Shown here in pieces: positions 61,801 through 64,000 of a stretch of 64,000 nucleotides of DNA. Position numbers and translations under genes: made by a program. Source of the DNA: Shimia gijangensis. Lineage in GTDB: Bacteria; Pseudomonadota; Alphaproteobacteria; Rhodobacterales; Rhodobacteraceae. The stretch covers positions 124,001-188,000 of the forward strand of contig NZ_FQZQ01000003.1 of the NCBI RefSeq assembly GCF_900142085.1. The letters run 5' to 3'. Numbering within the stretch: the first letter of the stretch is position 1; every line of letters starts with the position of its first letter. Below the pieces are notes generated by a model. That model saw only the letters and a list, made by a program, of their open reading frames with translations. It made no database searches and was not told the origin of the DNA.

Positions 61801-62806
61801 TGAACCGGCAGTCTACACGCCAGCTGATTTTGAGGACGATAGCCCTTCGACGTCCCGTTTCGTGGCCCCGGTTCCGGTGGTGCCTTTGTTCCTTGATCTG
61901 CCGCTGTTAACCGGAGATGAGGTGCCACATGCGCCCCATTTGGCGGTGACGGCACAACCCTGGCCGGGCAGCGTTGCCGTTTATGATGCAACAACCGATG
62001 CCAACTATGGCCTGAATACCATACTGCCCAGACGTGCGGTGGTGGGGACGACCGAAACCATCCTGTCTGAAGCACAAAGCGGACTTTGGGATCATGGTGA
62101 AGCTTTGCAAGTCCGTCTGGTGTCAGGGGCTCTGGAAAGTATCAGCCAAGAGGCATTGTTAAACGGCGGCAATCTGGCGATGATCGGGGACGGCAGCTCA
62201 GGAAACTGGGAGTTGTTTCAGTTTCGGGATGCCGAATTGATCGCGCCTGACACATGGTGGATAAGGACGCGCCTGCGAGGGCAGTTGGGATCAGATGCGC
62301 TGATGCCGGTTGCCTGGCCGATCGGATCGTATTTTGTACTGTTTGGGTCCGAGTTTTCGCAGATTGAAATGGCCAGTTCGGCTCGCAATATCGCGCGCCA
62401 CTACCGTATTGGTCCGGCGCAGCGCGGCTATGACGATCCAACTTATGAGCATAGGATCGAAGCCTTTGCCGGCAACGGGATGCGGCCATATGCGCCGTGC
62501 CATCTGCGTACCAGACAAATGCCAAACGGAAATATGGATATCACCTGGATTCGCCGAACTCGTATTGATGGAGATGGGTGGGACCTGCCCGAAGTACCAT
62601 TGGGCGAAGAAAGCGAGCGGTATCACCTGCGCGTGATAAAGGACGGCAGTATCTTGACCGAAACCCATGTGTCTGAGCCAAATTGGAGCTACACGCTGGC
62701 GCAGCGGTTGGCGGATGGGGCGACCGGGGGAATCGAGATTTCGATTGCGCAAGTATCGGCGCGGTACGGAGCAGGACTTTTTGCGACACTGCCGGTCGAT
62801 GTGTGA
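58886..62806 (+). CDS. GTA gp15, large baseplate/receptor-binding tail protein
   Basis: 1306 residues. The N-terminal part is glycine-rich and contains the tail-hub start (AAGAAIGGSVGGTLAGVSSVAIGRLAG). A TIM-barrel-like glycoside hydrolase domain covers about residues 430-730 (ISYAADWSEYFGYHPQDGSDDVHFHLDP, then IDFIGIDNYMPLSDWRDGEDH). A phage-tail domain follows, and fibronectin-like regions close the C-terminus. In the RcGTA structure this protein forms the megatron tip that contacts the cell surface. It is the last classical GTA gene here. Confidence 0.92.
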   Translation: MATLLLSAAGAAIGGSVGGTLAGVSSVAIGRLAGATLGRAIDQQILGTGSDVVDVGRVDRFRVTGTAEGAAVSQLYGRMRISGQVIWTTQFVESVHRSGGGKGMSSQPETAEYSYSVSLAIGLCEGEITSVGRVWADGEEVAPGDLNMRVYKGSADQLPDPLIEAVEGEGLVPAYRGTAYVVMENLPLSGFGNRVPQFTFEVCRPSPAEQPEAEGDIAHGVRAVALVPGTGEYSLATTPVFVSGAVGHSQSANVNSPSGQTDFVTSVEALNEELPNCGAISLVVSWFGNDLRCGDCTIRPKVERKEADGRNMPWRVSGLTRASADEIAQVEDRPVYGGTPTDDSVVEAITHLNGLGKEVMYYPFILMDQLAGNGLPDPWTGNQNQPVLPWRGRITGSMAPGQPGSPDGTAQADAEVAAFFGTASAADFTTVTGSVTYLGPEEWGYRRFILHQAALCALAGGVSAFCIGSEMRSLTQLRGAGGAFPTVLALRNLAAEVRSILGPDTRISYAADWSEYFGYHPQDGSDDVHFHLDPLWADDNIDFIGIDNYMPLSDWRDGEDHIDADWGSIYNPEYLMANVAGGEGYDWYYHSPEAREAQIRTEITDGAHNEPWVYRYKDIGNWWSKRHHNRIGGVRQVLPTSWEPQSKPIVFTEIGCAALDKATNQPNKFLDDKSSESLLPRYSDGRRDEFMQQQYLRAVTEYWARSENNPVSELYLAPMVDMSRAHVWAWDARPYPTFPNNRALWSDGENYAKGHWINGRSTARPLASVVRELCLRVGVSSFDVSDLRGVVRGLAVEDVTDARAALQPLMLRHGFDAVERDGVLHFVMRDGRAPIALDGDLLAVSADLDGTVEKTRGSEAETAGRIRVQFVEADGDFDILAEEAVLADQSTHAVSGSDLPLSLTRAEGRQTAERWLTEARVSRDSVRFALPPSALNIGAGDVVSLAAKDGDALYRVDRVEQADLQILEGVRIEPAVYTPADFEDDSPSTSRFVAPVPVVPLFLDLPLLTGDEVPHAPHLAVTAQPWPGSVAVYDATTDANYGLNTILPRRAVVGTTETILSEAQSGLWDHGEALQVRLVSGALESISQEALLNGGNLAMIGDGSSGNWELFQFRDAELIAPDTWWIRTRLRGQLGSDALMPVAWPIGSYFVLFGSEFSQIEMASSARNIARHYRIGPAQRGYDDPTYEHRIEAFAGNGMRPYAPCHLRTRQMPNGNMDITWIRRTRIDGDGWDLPEVPLGEESERYHLRVIKDGSILTETHVSEPNWSYTLAQRLADGATGGIEISIAQVSARYGAGLFATLPVDV

Positions 62807-62811
62807 ACCTC

Positions 62812-63120
62812 ATGCGGCGGGTTATGCACGGAGACGTTGTGACAGCGGCGCTGGTCTTGTTGGGGGTGCCTGACGAGACCCGGCAAAGCCTGTGTCGCCG
62901 AATGATTGTCGAAGCGCATGCGGCGCATCGTTACTTCCGCCGCTTTGGGCGTTCACATGCCCTTTGGGGGGATGGATCGCTAATGTCCTGCGCGCTCAAG
63001 CGGACTGTGCCACCAGAGCCGGGATTTTCTGACTCGCAATACTGCGGTTGTATGGAAATGGTGCTACATGAATTGAGTACCTGGCGCACGGCGCGTCAGG
63101 TCACCCACGGGCGCAGTTGA
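62812..63120 (+). CDS. GTA-linked small protein of unknown function
   Basis: 102 residues from ATG 62812, five bases after gp15. A helical protein with MRRVMHGDVVTAALVLLGVPDETRQSLCRRM, then FGRSHALWGDGSLMSCAL and YCGCMEMVLHEL. From memory a similar protein follows gp15 in many Rhodobacterales. It has no signal or membrane segment. Its end overlaps the end of the convergent DksA-like gene by 20 bases. Confidence 0.7.
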   Translation: MRRVMHGDVVTAALVLLGVPDETRQSLCRRMIVEAHAAHRYFRRFGRSHALWGDGSLMSCALKRTVPPEPGFSDSQYCGCMEMVLHELSTWRTARQVTHGRS

Positions 63121-63460
63121 TGCATTTGCGGACCGAAGGATCGAACTCCAGCCGTTTGGGGGCAATGTCGTCGCCGCAATCGTCACAATAGCCAAACTCG
63201 TCTTCTTCAATACGCACAAGTGCAGCCTGCAAGGCCTGCTTTTTGACATTACGTCGGGTTTGATTTGCTTTGGCCATTGCCTGCGATTGAAGCGCGTCCA
63301 TACGGCTGAGACGGCCGACCGCCTGTTGATCCAATGTGACAACTGCCTGGCCATCATGGCCCAGCTTGTCTTCCTCCTTCAGAGCGGCCAGATGCGTCTC
63401 AATCAAGGTGCGATATTTCTGCTGCGCCTTCACATTCACGTTGATGAACCTCTCGATCAC
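63101..63460 (-). CDS. TraR/DksA-family zinc-finger protein
   Basis: 119 residues. A helical coiled-coil N-terminal half precedes the C4 zinc finger CDDCGDDIAPKRLEFDPSVRKCINC. DksA relatives bind RNA polymerase through its secondary channel and tune rRNA and stress promoters. It lacks the long coiled coil of DksA proper and is closer to the short TraR-like forms. Start is one of GTG 63460, 63439 or 63433; 63439 has GAGAGG nine bases upstream. Confidence 0.85.
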   Translation of the reverse strand: MIERFINVNVKAQQKYRTLIETHLAALKEEDKLGHDGQAVVTLDQQAVGRLSRMDALQSQAMAKANQTRRNVKKQALQAALVRIEEDEFGYCDDCGDDIAPKRLEFDPSVRKCINCARG

Positions 63461-63524
63461 GCCTTTGAATTTGCGGCTGGTTGACTATGTAGTGTAGTCT
63501 AACGGCAGAAAAGGACGATTTGCC

Positions 63525-64000
63525 ATGGCCGAAACGCGCAGCAAGATATCTGAGATTGATCCAACCTGGCAGCGGATCACTGCCGAGGCAGAAGCTGCTG
63601 TCCGAGAAGAACCGCTCATGGGCGGATTGGTGCATGCCTGTGTTTTGCACCACAAATCTATCGAACGTGCGCTGAGCTACCGCTTTGCGGCCAAGCTGGC
63701 GTCGAACGAGATGTCCATGGTGGTATTGCGCGAGATCGCAGATGAGGGGTTTGCCGAAGATCCTGATCTTATCGCGTCTGCGCGCGCTGACCTCATGGCG
63801 ATTTTTGAGCGTGATCCGGCCTGCCACCGTTTGTTGCAGCCAATCCTGTACTTCAAAGGTTATCAGGCCGTGCAAGCCTATCGCATCGGCAATTGGTTGT
63901 GGCGCCAGGGACGCAAGGATCTGGCCTATTTCATCCAGATGCGCACCTCCGAGATTTTTGGGATCGACATTCATCCGGGCGCGCGTATTGGCAAAGGTAT
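63525..64000 (+). CDS. cysE: Serine O-acetyltransferase, N-terminal part (cut by window edge)
   Basis: 158 codons are visible; the gene continues past the right edge. The N-terminal helical SATase domain is complete (WQRITAEAEAAVREEPLMGGLVHACVLHHKSIERALSYRFAAKL) and the hexapeptide left-handed beta-helix starts at GIDIHPGARIGKG. CysE makes O-acetylserine, the precursor of cysteine. AAAGGACG upstream supports the ATG at 63525. Divergent from the DksA-like gene. Confidence 0.95.
   Translation, partial: MAETRSKISEIDPTWQRITAEAEAAVREEPLMGGLVHACVLHHKSIERALSYRFAAKLASNEMSMVVLREIADEGFAEDPDLIASARADLMAIFERDPACHRLLQPILYFKGYQAVQAYRIGNWLWRQGRKDLAYFIQMRTSEIFGIDIHPGARIGKG

Noticed and set aside
48878-63120. 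Prophage
   Set aside because: Head and tail genes are complete but there is no integrase, repressor, replication or lysis gene in or next to the cluster, and order and sizes match the Rhodobacterales gene transfer agent.

Overview
The window comes from the chromosome of a marine roseobacter-type alphaproteobacterium (Rhodobacteraceae). The evidence is the gene content: the DMSP lyase DddP, a BCCT osmolyte/DMSP-type transporter, a complete Rhodobacterales gene transfer agent (GTA) head-tail cluster, a single-chain NAD(P)HX epimerase/dehydratase, secreted Hint-domain proteins, and high but not extreme GC. Both ends cut a gene: a fatty acid desaturase on the left and cysE on the right.

Layout. 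1-2.8 kb: desaturase end, serS and a conserved unknown. 2.8-6.9 kb: yajC-secD-secF (SecDF-YajC translocase accessory complex), a TauE/SafE permease and a Mth938-fold protein. 7.1-9.9 kb: cytochrome c maturation genes ccmA-B-C-D-G. 9.9-15.2 kb: a dimethylargininase, a BCCT transporter followed by a 29-residue membrane peptide, and aconitase. 15.4-20.1 kb: a DUF1223 protein, a lipid A-type acyltransferase, an EamA permease, a solitary FliG paralogue, and a TPR protein next to two tiny secreted proteins that share a C-x12-C motif. 20.2-25.6 kb: purB, three exported proteins, dddP and a divergent DUF3445 protein. 26.0-29.6 kb: glnB-glnA and nnr. 29.7-32.3 kb: a Hint protein, tRNA-Leu(UAG) and a 1.3-kb one-gene micro-island bounded by a tRNA-Leu 3'-end copy. 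32.3-35.8 kb: two outer-membrane barrel proteins and trigger factor. 35.9-38 kb: DUF1330 protein, a frameshifted HlyD adaptor and a small membrane protein. 38.0-39.3 kb: rpsF-rpsR-rplI. 39.6-42.1 kb: a membrane protein, a YceI protein and a convergent cytochrome b561-YceI fusion. 42.2-48.6 kb: fabD-fabG-acpP, a divergent HisA-like protein, a secreted coiled-coil protein, then fabF-mltG. 48.9-63.1 kb: the GTA cluster (g1 to g15 plus a GTA-linked small protein). 63.1-64 kb: a DksA/TraR-type zinc-finger protein and cysE.

How the genes work together. Housekeeping operons dominate: Sec export, haem attachment to c-type cytochromes, nitrogen sensing (PII and glutamine synthetase), type II fatty acid synthesis and ribosomal proteins. 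Marine traits are dddP and the BCCT carrier. The GTA cluster would build small tailed particles that package host DNA.

The observations most worth a second look are: (1) a dispersed element made of two TTTTGTACAAAA palindromes spaced exactly 31 bp, seen upstream of ccmA and again, inverted, between mltG and the GTA; (2) a single base in the GTA cluster that removes both the stop of g7 and the ATG of g8; (3) the tRNA-Leu micro-island with phased GTTGC repeats; (4) the C-x12-C secreted trio; and (5) the HisA-like protein with Glu in place of the catalytic Asp8. All identifications come from reading the sequence; no searches were run.
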